The notes below the pieces were generated by a model. That model saw only the letters and a list, made by a program, of their open reading frames with translations. It was not told where the DNA came from and did not search any database. From an uncultured Collinsella sp. (GTDB lineage: Bacteria; Actinomycetota; Coriobacteriia; Coriobacteriales; Coriobacteriaceae), in NCBI GenBank assembly GCA_958448375.1, contig CAUDDU010000042.1:1-7306 (forward strand): a stretch of 7,306 nucleotides of DNA, written 5' to 3'. Position numbers and translations under genes: made by a program. Numbering within the stretch: position 1 is the stretch's first letter; each line of letters begins with the position of its first letter. Positions 1 to 5,362 of the stretch are shown here, piece by piece.

Positions 1-166
1 GGTCATCGCAAAGCTGCTTGACGCCCAGCTTTTCGCCCGGCTTGTAGTCCAGGTAGACGATTTTGCGTCGAATGGTGTGGTAGGACTGGTCCTGTAGGCT
101 CGTTTCCTGCTCGCCGACGTGCATCGATTCTTCCATAGCGCCTCGCAACCGTTCTATCAAACTCAT
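1..166 (-). CDS. GntR-family transcriptional regulator, N-terminal part (gene cut by window edge)
   Basis: Fifty-five codons are visible, read leftward from an ATG at 166. The stretch YHTIRRKIVYLDYKPGEKLG (residues 29-48), followed by VKQLCDD, matches the start of the GntR winged helix-turn-helix, in which a helix of the type 'Y..IR.KI..G.LKPGE.L' leads into the recognition unit. The effector-binding domain (FCD or UTRA type) lies outside the window, so the ligand class cannot be told. The start is uncertain. The ATG at 166 has no clear Shine-Dalgarno sequence, whereas an in-frame ATG at 136 (residue 11) follows GAGG at a spacing of about four bases and still leaves the whole DNA-binding domain. 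The gene is divergent from the YeiH-type exporter gene, 163 bases away, so it may regulate that gene; this is inferred from position only. Confidence 0.75.
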   Translation of the reverse strand, partial: MSLIERLRGAMEESMHVGEQETSLQDQSYHTIRRKIVYLDYKPGEKLGVKQLCDD

Positions 167-256
167 ATGTCAGTTGTTAATTATGCCGCGAATCAGCTCT
201 CCGCGGTGGGTAATTCGGCTCTTGCCTGAGAACTATTGCGGCACCTTAGCCTGTGT

Positions 257-290
257 TTGCGCAAGGCTGCGCTCAATGTTGCCGTATCAT
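257..290 (+). promoter_or_regulatory. Possible promoter/operator region of the exporter gene
   Basis: A -10-like box TATCAT (285-290) would place transcription start about 33 bases before the exporter ATG. No acceptable -35 hexamer lies 16-18 bases upstream. The 8-base palindrome TTGCGCAA (257-264) sits just upstream of where that hexamer would be and could be a regulator site. Both are weak single signals; the divergent layout with a GntR regulator is the main reason to mention them. Confidence 0.25.
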
Positions 291-329
291 AAGCCGTCGC
301 AAACGTGAAATAGAAAGAAGGAATCCCAT

Positions 330-1364
330 ATGCAACTGGCAAACATCGTATGCGAGCGCTGGAAAGGCGTCTTGTTCTGCCTGATCATCGCCATTCCCGC
401 GACGTTGCTCGGCAAACAAATTGAGGTGGTCGGCGGTCCGGTATTTGCCATCCTCTTTGGCATGGTCCTGGCGCTCGTCTTTCCCAAGAATCGTCGCGAA
501 CAGCTCGCCGCTGGCGTCACCTATACGTCCAAAAAAGTCTTGCAGTACGCGGTTATCCTGCTTGGCTTTGGCATGAACCTCTCCCAGATTCTGTCCAAGG
601 GCGCCCAGTCGCTGCCGATTATCGTGGCGACGATCTCGACCTCGCTTGTCATCGCCTTTGTGCTCTGCCGCGTTATGAACGTGCCGGGTAAGATCGCGAC
701 GCTTGTGGGTGTGGGTTCGTCGATTTGCGGCGGTTCGGCCATCGCTGCGACCGCACCCGTCATCGATGCCGACGATCGCGAGATTGCCCAGGCCATTTCG
801 GTCATCTTCCTGTTTAACGTTATCGCGGCGCTCGTGTTTCCGACGCTCGGCGGCATGCTCGGGCTGACCAACGAGGGCTTTGGCCTGTTTGCCGGTACCG
901 CCATCAACGACACCTCGTCCGTAACGGCTGCGGCGAGCGCTTGGGACAGCATGCATCCCGGCGCCAATGTGCTCGAGAGCGCCACGGTGGTCAAGCTCAC
1001 CAGGACGCTGGCCATTATTCCCATCACGTTGGTTCTCGCATGCTGGCAGATGCATCTGGCGCGCAAGGCCGGCGGTGACGCCAAAAGCACGTTCTCGCTT
1101 AAACGCGCGTTTCCCATGTTCGTGCTGTTCTTTGTGCTGGCGAGCGTGATCACCACGGTGCTTCAGCTTCCCGCGTCCTTTACGGCGCCCATCAAGGAGC
1201 TGTCGAAATTCTTTATTGTGATGGCCATGGCGGCTATTGGCTTTAATACCGATATCGTCGAGCTGGTCAAAAAGGGCGGCAAGCCCATCGCATTGGGCTT
1301 TTGCTGCTGGATTGGCATTGCGTGCATGAGTTTGGGAATGCAACACGTACTGGGAATCTGGTAG
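330..1364 (+). CDS. YeiH/UPF0324-family membrane protein, putative sulfate exporter family transporter
   Basis: This 344-residue, highly hydrophobic protein has about nine or ten predicted membrane helices (for example residues 13-28, 36-51, 71-84, 95-113, 121-143, 154-172, 226-241, 261-280, 293-305 and 319-338). It carries the signature segments of the YeiH family (Pfam Cons_hypoth698): GVGSSICGGSAIAATAPVI (127-145), GTAINDTSSVTAA (189-201) and VKLTR (221-225). The length is normal, so the gene looks intact. The family is annotated as putative sulfate exporter by homology; the real substrate is poorly established. The ATG at 330 is supported by AAGGA (318-322) seven bases upstream. It is transcribed alone and divergently from a GntR regulator gene, a common arrangement for a transporter controlled by its neighbour. 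Family assignment is firm; function is only a family label. Confidence 0.9.
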   Translation: MQLANIVCERWKGVLFCLIIAIPATLLGKQIEVVGGPVFAILFGMVLALVFPKNRREQLAAGVTYTSKKVLQYAVILLGFGMNLSQILSKGAQSLPIIVATISTSLVIAFVLCRVMNVPGKIATLVGVGSSICGGSAIAATAPVIDADDREIAQAISVIFLFNVIAALVFPTLGGMLGLTNEGFGLFAGTAINDTSSVTAAASAWDSMHPGANVLESATVVKLTRTLAIIPITLVLACWQMHLARKAGGDAKSTFSLKRAFPMFVLFFVLASVITTVLQLPASFTAPIKELSKFFIVMAMAAIGFNTDIVELVKKGGKPIALGFCCWIGIACMSLGMQHVLGIW

Positions 1365-1401
1365 AGAAGTAGCTTGTTTGCGTGCTGGTTGCTGGTGAGC
1401 G

Positions 1402-1493
1402 CATCCTCACGGTGGAGCGATAGGAGCTCTTGCGGGTATGGCTTGTCCGCAGGTTTATAAGTCCCGAAGAGCTCTTATCGCCCCGCCAGGATG
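1402..1493. repeat. Long imperfect inverted repeat (stable hairpin) downstream of the exporter gene
   Basis: The core arms are 1411-1436 and 1463-1487. Of 25 aligned positions, 22 are Watson-Crick pairs, two are G-T/U wobbles and one is a mismatch, with one bulged base (G1432) and a 26-base loop (1437-1462). Beyond the core, CATCCT (1402-1407) pairs with AGGATG (1488-1493) after a three-base bulge, giving about 31 pairs in total. Each arm holds the palindrome GAGCTC. There is no T-run after the stem, so it is not a classical intrinsic terminator, though it could protect the 3' end of the exporter mRNA. CCCCGC (1481-1486), in and just past the right arm, can instead pair with GCGGGG (1499-1504), giving a competing fold. 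The role is unknown. Confidence 0.7.
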
Positions 1494-1511
1494 GCGATGC
1501 GGGGCAACACC

Positions 1512-1545
1512 TATACTCGCAGGACGGCGCTTTCTGCCCTATAGT
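1512..1545 (+). promoter_or_regulatory. Two -10-like boxes upstream of the Fis-type regulator gene
   Basis: TATACT (1512-1517) and TATAGT (1540-1545) each match five of six bases of the TATAAT consensus and lie 119 and 91 bases upstream (first base to first base) of the regulator ATG. Neither has a recognisable -35 hexamer at 16-18 bases. One of them is probably the promoter of the following gene; the sequence does not say which. Confidence 0.3.
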
Positions 1546-1580
1546 GTTTGGTGAGCAATATCGTTCAATTTTGAAACACT

Positions 1581-1594
1581 CGGTCGTGCGACCG
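1581..1594. repeat. Perfect 14-base palindrome CGGTCGTGCGACCG
   Basis: The two six-base arms CGGTCG and CGACCG are separated by TG. The element lies between the putative -10 boxes and the start of the Fis-type regulator gene, a position suited to an operator or a small 5'-leader hairpin. Autoregulation by the encoded protein is a guess from position. Confidence 0.35.
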
Positions 1595-1630
1595 TCGGCG
1601 GCTGCATGTCGCCGCGGACAGGGGCAAATC

Positions 1631-2848
1631 ATGGATAGCGATGCCAAGCTGAACATCTTGACCGAGGCCCTGGCTGCTGCCGGGGCCTCGGCATTGGCAA
1701 TCGATGCGCGTGGGGACGTCGCGATCTCGACCATGAATGACGCGGCGCTTGAGCGGGATGTGGCGGCTTTTGTAGCTGAGCGCCTCGACCGTATAGGAGA
1801 CGGCGCGCGTCTGGTTATGGGGCGTGCGGGTGCGCGCCTGAGCCTGACCGTTCGCCCCACCGACAAAGAGGGCGGGGGGCTTTGGGTCGTCGTGGTCCGC
1901 GAGGTGCGCGGTGCCGCGGCGCATGCGGGCATCGAGTGGCTCAACGCCGACGAAGTTGAGGCCCGCTACGAATCGAGCGCGTACGGCATCGTTGAGGGGG
2001 CGGCCTCGGTGGCTGCGCCGGTTGCAGAGAGTTACGCGCGCGGTGTGCCTCTTATGCTCGAGGGCGAGCCGGGAGCGGGTCAGGTCGAGATTGCCAAGCG
2101 CCTCTATCTGGACGGTCCTTTTGCCGATCAGCCCTTTGTTTCCGTTGCGCTCGATGAGCTCACCGAGCGCGGTTGGCGCCATGTACTCAAAAGCGTCGAA
2201 TCGCCGTTGTTCCAAATGGGGCTGACCCTTTGCATTGAGGGCTGGAACGCGGTTGGCCCCCAGCGCCTCCGCGAGCTGGTCTCCACGATGACCGACACCG
2301 CGTTGGCGACGCGCTGCCATGTGGTGCTGACGGCGAATGACATGCCGGGCGGCGGCGAAAGTGATCAAGCCGCCTTTGTGACCGAGCGCTTCGCCTGTGC
2401 GGTGAGCGTCGCGCCGGCAATCGCCGAGCAGGGAGCCGCGTCGACGAAGGTCGCGCGCTATTTGGAATATCTCGCTGATGCATTTGGGACGGCAGCGCCC
2501 ACGCTGTCTGCCGCGGCGACGAAGACGCTCGATGCTTACCGCTGGCCGCGCAACTATCTGCAGCTCCGCGAGGTCTCGGAACGACTGTATATATTGGTGG
2601 GGGCGGGCACGGTGGACCGCGCTGTAGCGGAGGAAGTGCTCGCCCAAGAGGATGTGATTAAGACCGCAACCTTTGGCGCCCCGACGCTCGAAAGTGACCT
2701 GTATATCCTGCGACCGCTGGCCGATACCGAGCGAGATATCGCGCATCTGGTTGTAGACCATCTCCACGGCAACCGAACCCGTGCGGCGGAGGTGCTGGGC
2801 ATAAGCCGTACAACGCTGTGGCGCTTGCTGAAAGACGATGACCGTTGA
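1631..2848 (+). CDS. Fis-type helix-turn-helix regulator with a degenerate AAA+ (sigma-54-activator-like) domain
   Basis: The 405-residue protein ends in a clear Fis/NtrC-type helix-turn-helix (about 367-401), with NRTRAAEVLGISRTTLWRLL at 381-400. Residues about 135-340 follow the order of a sigma-54 activator AAA+ domain, but its key motifs are worn. The Walker A equivalent GEPGAGQ (145-151) has Gln where the ATP-binding Lys should be, the Walker B equivalent (TLCIEGWN, 199-206) lacks the Asp-Glu pair, and no GAFTGA loop is present. The lid segment YRWPRNYLQLREV (303-315) resembles the family's Y.WPGNVREL. ATP use and sigma-54 contact are therefore unlikely, and it probably acts as an ordinary DNA-binding regulator. 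Residues 1-110 are an unrecognised, possibly sensory domain. The ATG at 1631 is chosen because AGGGG (1620-1624) precedes it by six bases. The frame is open upstream to a TTG at 1430, but that extension has no such site and runs through the long hairpin. Target and signal are unknown. Confidence 0.8.
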   Translation: MDSDAKLNILTEALAAAGASALAIDARGDVAISTMNDAALERDVAAFVAERLDRIGDGARLVMGRAGARLSLTVRPTDKEGGGLWVVVVREVRGAAAHAGIEWLNADEVEARYESSAYGIVEGAASVAAPVAESYARGVPLMLEGEPGAGQVEIAKRLYLDGPFADQPFVSVALDELTERGWRHVLKSVESPLFQMGLTLCIEGWNAVGPQRLRELVSTMTDTALATRCHVVLTANDMPGGGESDQAAFVTERFACAVSVAPAIAEQGAASTKVARYLEYLADAFGTAAPTLSAAATKTLDAYRWPRNYLQLREVSERLYILVGAGTVDRAVAEEVLAQEDVIKTATFGAPTLESDLYILRPLADTERDIAHLVVDHLHGNRTRAAEVLGISRTTLWRLLKDDDR

Positions 2849-2859
2849 GCGAGGCGCCC

Positions 2860-2888
2860 GTGACCGCGCGCGACGCGTGTGCTACAGT
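2860..2888 (+). promoter_or_regulatory. Promoter of the unknown membrane protein gene
   Basis: A -35-like GTGACC (2860-2865, four of six to TTGACA) is followed after 17 bases by an extended -10, TGC plus TACAGT (-10 at 2883-2888). Transcription would begin near 2895, giving a leader of about 38 bases. It lies just after the stop codon of the Fis-type regulator gene, so the next gene probably has its own transcription start. Confidence 0.5.
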
Positions 2889-2932
2889 CCAAAGCGTTAT
2901 TGTTTCGATTTGGTTACGGCGTGCGAGGGCAT

Positions 2933-3508
2933 ATGGCTGAGACTTCAAAACCGAGCCGCAGAAGGCGGAGCGCCGCGCCGGTTAACCGACGCACGACATC
3001 GGTGACGTGGGGCAAACACGCCTCGGGGTTTGATGGCTCGTTCAAGCGCACTAAATACGGCTATCCTTCGGCAAGCGCCCGCTTGGCAATGCAGGCAGAG
3101 TCCTCGCTGTGGGGCCGCAAACGCGTGGTGGGCTCAAAGCTCAAGCACGACGGAACGCTCGGTTACATCAGCCGCGGGGCGGCTCGCCGCAGCGGGCTCA
3201 ATCCCGCCGGCTGGCATCGCTACGTGCCGATCGTGGCCGCCGTTGCAGTGATCGTCATCGCGCTCGCTGCGCTCGGATATGCCGGCGGTGGCGCCAACTT
3301 GGACGCAGTGTTTAAATCGCCCGAGCTCGCGCATGCAGGCACAGAAGTTATCGAGGGCGCTCAGACCCAGACGGGTGTCGCGCCCCAGCGCGGTATCGTC
3401 GCGGCGGCCTCCACCATCGCCGATGCGCAAAAGGACGAGGACGAACAAGGCGACGGTGCCGAAACGACTCACACGAACGAAACGACGACAACGGCGACGT
3501 CAATATAA
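2933..3508 (+). CDS. Single-pass membrane protein of unknown function
   Basis: I do not recognise this 191-residue protein. It has three parts. Residues 1-97 are strongly basic (RRRR at 9-12, many Lys and Arg) and rich in Ser, Gly and Tyr. Residues 98-117 form one hydrophobic helix (VPIVAAVAVIVIALAALGYA). Residues 118-191 are acidic and low in complexity, ending in a Thr-rich tail (ETTTTATSI). The charge pattern predicts a cytoplasmic N-terminus and an external tail. The positive half could touch DNA, RNA or phospholipid head groups, but no motif shows this. The ATG at 2933 is preferred, with GAGGG at 2925-2929, a rather short spacing of three bases. A GTG at 2879 is also in frame but overlaps the likely -10 box. 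The basic first half looks more constrained than the repetitive tail. Confidence 0.7.
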   Translation: MAETSKPSRRRRSAAPVNRRTTSVTWGKHASGFDGSFKRTKYGYPSASARLAMQAESSLWGRKRVVGSKLKHDGTLGYISRGAARRSGLNPAGWHRYVPIVAAVAVIVIALAALGYAGGGANLDAVFKSPELAHAGTEVIEGAQTQTGVAPQRGIVAAASTIADAQKDEDEQGDGAETTHTNETTTTATSI

Positions 3509-3517
3509 GTTGCGAGT

Positions 3518-3556
3518 GGGGTAGCTAAAATAGCCCCGTCCAAAATTAGCTACCCC
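3518..3556. terminator. Inverted repeat between convergent genes, possible two-way terminator
   Basis: GGGGTAGCTA (3518-3527) and TAGCTACCCC (3547-3556) form a perfect 10-bp stem with a 19-base loop. It lies between the 3' ends of the membrane protein gene (plus) and the nitroreductase gene (minus), where a shared terminator is expected. Neither side has a proper T-run after the stem, so efficiency is doubtful. A smaller competing stem, GCTA/TAGC (3524-3527 with 3531-3534), exists inside it. Confidence 0.5.
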
Positions 3557-3572
3557 CGCTGACGCTCCTGGG

Positions 3573-4094
3573 TTACCTTACGTAGACGACGTTGTCGCGG
3601 CGCGGCTTTGCCTCGGGTAGCGTGTCCTCGGCGTAGCCAAGAATGCAGTTACCGACACCGCGCAGGCTGCCGTCGGCGGGCAGGCCCCAGCTGGCCAGCA
3701 GCTCCAAGCCCTCGGGCGAGTCAAAGACCTCATGCGCGCGGTGAATCCAGCACGAATCGACACCCAGTGCATAGGCGGCGTTGAGCAAGTTGCCCATGGC
3801 GAGCGAGCCGTCTTCCAGATGTGTGGGCACGCTGCGGTCAACCAGCACCACCACAACGGTCTTGGCGCCATAGAAGGGGTCGCTGTTGCTGTCCATGACC
3901 TGGGCGTTGAGCTGTGAGAGACGCTCGACGGTCGCGGGGTCGGTGACGGCGACAAACGTCACCGGCTGGCGGCCCATGCCGCTCGGTGCATATTGGCCGG
4001 CTTCGATAATACGTGCAAGCTTTTCGGCCTCGACGGGACGATCGCTGTATTTGCGGCAGCTGCGGCGGTGAATGAGTGCTTCGATAGTCTCCAT
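3573..4094 (-). CDS. Nitroreductase-family FMN-dependent oxidoreductase
   Basis: This 173-residue protein matches the short form of the nitroreductase family, cytoplasmic flavoproteins that usually bind FMN as homodimers and reduce nitro-aromatics, quinones or other acceptors with NAD(P)H. Visible family features are the phosphate-binding start RRSCRKYSDRPV (10-21), the APSGMGRQP segment (37-45, equivalent to APSA.N.QPW), the central helix region around SLAMGNLLNAAYALGVDSCW (97-116), and GNCILGYA near the end (148-155). The true substrate cannot be told. The start at 4094 is chosen because AAGGAG (4105-4100) lies five bases upstream and the family N-terminus METIEALIHRRS begins there; the frame stays open upstream to a TTG at 4235, but those residues look non-coding. 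It is a lone gene, convergent with the membrane protein gene and divergent from the small gene at 4390. No clear promoter was found for it. Confidence 0.9.
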   Translation of the reverse strand: METIEALIHRRSCRKYSDRPVEAEKLARIIEAGQYAPSGMGRQPVTFVAVTDPATVERLSQLNAQVMDSNSDPFYGAKTVVVVLVDRSVPTHLEDGSLAMGNLLNAAYALGVDSCWIHRAHEVFDSPEGLELLASWGLPADGSLRGVGNCILGYAEDTLPEAKPRRDNVVYVR

Positions 4095-4200
4095 GGTGTC
4101 TCCTTGCGGTGGCGTTGCAGATGCCCCGTTCATACCCGTCGGGCTTAAACGATAGACGGTCAATTGCCCGGCCAAAAGGATAGATTCCAATTGGGAAAGT

Positions 4201-4342
4201 AGGTTTTGCATAAAAGTACCTTCAGAATGTGACAAACAAATGGGATGGTTAAACGTTTTATCCCGTCTACCCTGCGGTTTTTTACCACTTGCCTAAATGA
4301 CGAACGCATAACCTCTGATAAAGGTTTTACTAAAGGAGTACC
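4201..4342. repeat. Loose direct repeat in the divergent promoter region
   Basis: AGGTTTTGCATAAAAGTACC (4201-4220) resembles 4322-4342, which has the same ends (AGGTTTT and AGTACC) and a TAAA between them, with one extra base. Each copy is followed by a relative of AACGTTT(T)ATC, at once for the second copy but about 30 bases later for the first. The surrounding 4095-4389 region is A+T-richer than the genes and probably holds promoters for both divergent genes, but I could not find a confident -35/-10 pair on either strand. The repeat may be a regulator site or chance. Confidence 0.3.
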
Positions 4343-4389
4343 AACGTTTATCAATGCGCCGTGGTGGCGCCGGGCCAGGAGGTAACATC

Positions 4390-4680
4390 ATGTTCCAGGC
4401 TGGAGATGTCGTCGAGACCGATTTCGAAGGATTTCTGAAGCTGCTGCGTTCCAAGACGCGCGCTTTCGTGTCGATCAACGATCACGAGTACTACATCACG
4501 CACACCGATGGCTATTGGCGTGTTCAGGATTGCGAGGCCCTCAACGACAAGGGCCACTTTACTGACTGTTCTGAGTTGGTCAACACGGTCTGCGAGGTCG
4601 TCGAGCTGCCGTGGATTGCCGGCAAGAGCCTGCATGACAGCTTCTCGGGCGCTACGGTCTATGAGGCCGTCGCCGCTTAA
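4390..4680 (+). CDS. Small conserved-looking protein of unknown function
   Basis: This 96-residue protein is not recognised. It begins MFQAGDVVETDFEGFLKLLR and is acidic, with no signal peptide, membrane helix or metal-binding motif. Alternating hydrophobic stretches (RAFVSINDHEYYITHTDGYW, then VNTVCEVVELPW) suggest a small folded alpha/beta domain. The start at 4390 is clear: AGGAGGT (4377-4383) sits six bases upstream, one of the best ribosome sites in the window. An in-frame ATG at 4354 lacks such a site and would add residues of low-complexity Gly/Arg. It forms its own transcription unit, bounded by a strong terminator just downstream. The strong ribosome site suggests it is well expressed. 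Confidence 0.75.
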   Translation: MFQAGDVVETDFEGFLKLLRSKTRAFVSINDHEYYITHTDGYWRVQDCEALNDKGHFTDCSELVNTVCEVVELPWIAGKSLHDSFSGATVYEAVAA

Positions 4681-4707
4681 CAGGCAATAAAACCCGATTT
4701 TCACGTG

Positions 4708-4742
4708 ACCGCTGGCGCCGCCCCCGCGCCGGCGGTCTTTTT
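4708..4742 (+). terminator. Intrinsic (Rho-independent) terminator
   Basis: The arms ACCGCTGGCGC (4708-4718) and GCGCCGGCGGT (4726-4736) form an 11-bp stem with one G-U pair and a seven-base loop, followed by CTTTTT. It ends the small gene that stops 28 bases upstream and separates it from the MarR operon. Confidence 0.92.
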
Positions 4743-4785
4743 CTGCCGATAGGCCATAAAAATGCACGCATTTGCGGAGAGCCTG

Positions 4786-4814
4786 TTGACGATAGTCAAA
4801 ACTCGGACTAATCT
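4786..4814 (+). promoter_or_regulatory. Promoter of the marR-ABC exporter operon
   Basis: TTGACG (4786-4791) matches five of six bases of the -35 consensus. Exactly 17 bases on is TAATCT (4809-4814), a weaker -10. Transcription would start near 4821, about 40 bases before the MarR ATG. The spacer is filled by a near-palindromic operator candidate, so repression by blocking RNA polymerase is plausible. Confidence 0.6.
4793..4810. promoter_or_regulatory. MarR operator candidate, copy 1
   Basis: TAGTC (4793-4797) and GACTA (4806-4810) are perfect inverted halves around an eight-base centre, an 18-bp site of the size MarR dimers bind. It lies between the -35 and -10 boxes and just overlaps the -10. 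It shares 15 of 18 aligned bases with the second copy downstream (4795-4812 against 4830-4847). Confidence 0.55.
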
Positions 4815-4827
4815 AGAGACACATAAT

Positions 4828-4845
4828 TGGTCAAAAATCGGACAA
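4828..4845. promoter_or_regulatory. MarR operator candidate, copy 2
   Basis: TGGTC and GACAA (4828-4832 and 4841-4845) are inverted halves with one mismatch around an eight-base centre. The site is the same element as copy 1, in the same orientation, 35 bases further on, within the transcribed leader before the MarR gene. Flanking AATTG and CAATT (4826-4830 and 4843-4847) extend the symmetry. Confidence 0.5.
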
Positions 4846-4861
4846 TTGAATGGTGGGATAG

Positions 4862-5362
4862 ATGAATAGTGCGGTTACGCTGGTCGACTTCGATCGGTTG
4901 CTCAATGGACTCGACCATATCTATTCGGAGTTCTCGCGCGCCTGCGGCCTTTCGGACTGCGCCTACTGGATGCTCGTCGACACGAGTGCAGCGGGCGGAA
5001 GCGTTGCCGTGAGTCGGCTGACGAGTGAATGGTTCTACAGCAAACAGACCATCAATTCGGCGATTAAAACGCTTAGGGCGCGAGGGCTTGCGACGTTGGA
5101 GTTTGCCGAGGGCAGTCGTAAAAACAAGGTTGTACGACTGACCGAAGAAGGCGTGCGGTTTGCCAAGCGCTACGCGTTGCCGGCGCAAAAAGCCGAGCAA
5201 CAGGCATTCGAGGCGCTCGAGCCGTGGGAACAGTGCGAGATCATGCGCTTGGTCGGTAAGTTCTCCCATGTTCTTAACGAAGAGTGCGAGGCATTTAAAC
5301 GGCAAGTGGCCGCCGAGAACGAGACTGACGATAAGGGCAAGGGGGACGCATGCGACTCTTAA
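4862..5362 (+). CDS. MarR-family transcriptional regulator
   Basis: This 166-residue protein has the size and layout of MarR regulators: an N-terminal helix for dimerisation, a winged helix-turn-helix at about 51-101, and a C-terminal helical tail. The recognition part contains SKQTINSAIKTLRARGLA (60-77), the counterpart of 'SK.TV...V..L...GLV', followed by a wing (EGSRKNKVVRLTEEG, 83-97) ending in the family's typical LTEEG. Proteins of this type usually repress their own operon until a small molecule or oxidant releases them. The start is fixed by GGTGGG (4852-4857) and by a TAG stop immediately before the ATG. The gene is first in an operon with an ABC exporter, whose ATG overlaps this gene's last 13 bases, so it probably controls that exporter. 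The ligand is unknown. Confidence 0.9.
   Translation: MNSAVTLVDFDRLLNGLDHIYSEFSRACGLSDCAYWMLVDTSAAGGSVAVSRLTSEWFYSKQTINSAIKTLRARGLATLEFAEGSRKNKVVRLTEEGVRFAKRYALPAQKAEQQAFEALEPWEQCEIMRLVGKFSHVLNEECEAFKRQVAAENETDDKGKGDACDS

Noticed and set aside
273..1346. Long open frame on the minus strand (357 codons) opposite the exporter gene
   Set aside because: It is a composition shadow: the product is rich in Arg, His and Gly with no family features, while the plus strand encodes a recognisable membrane protein.
1423..1476. tRNA-like reading of the hairpin region, because GGTTTATAAGTCCC faintly resembles a T-arm
   Set aside because: The element is too short, lacks D- and anticodon arms, and is better explained as a simple long inverted repeat.
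1402..1493. Reading the long hairpin as a small transposable element with terminal inverted repeats
   Set aside because: No target-site duplication flanks it and a second copy is not present in the window; copies elsewhere cannot be checked from here.
1430..1630. A 67-residue N-terminal extension of the Fis-type regulator from a TTG codon
   Set aside because: It has no ribosome site and runs through the long hairpin, while the ATG at 1631 has AGGGG at good spacing.
1565..2767. Open frame of 400 codons opposite the Fis-type regulator
   Set aside because: Its sequence is Arg/His-rich and unlike any family, and the plus frame has a clear helix-turn-helix and ribosome site. High G+C makes such antisense frames common.
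4095..4235. A 47-residue N-terminal extension of the nitroreductase from a TTG codon
   Set aside because: Family alignment begins at the ATG at 4094, which has an AAGGAG site; the extension covers A+T-rich intergenic DNA.
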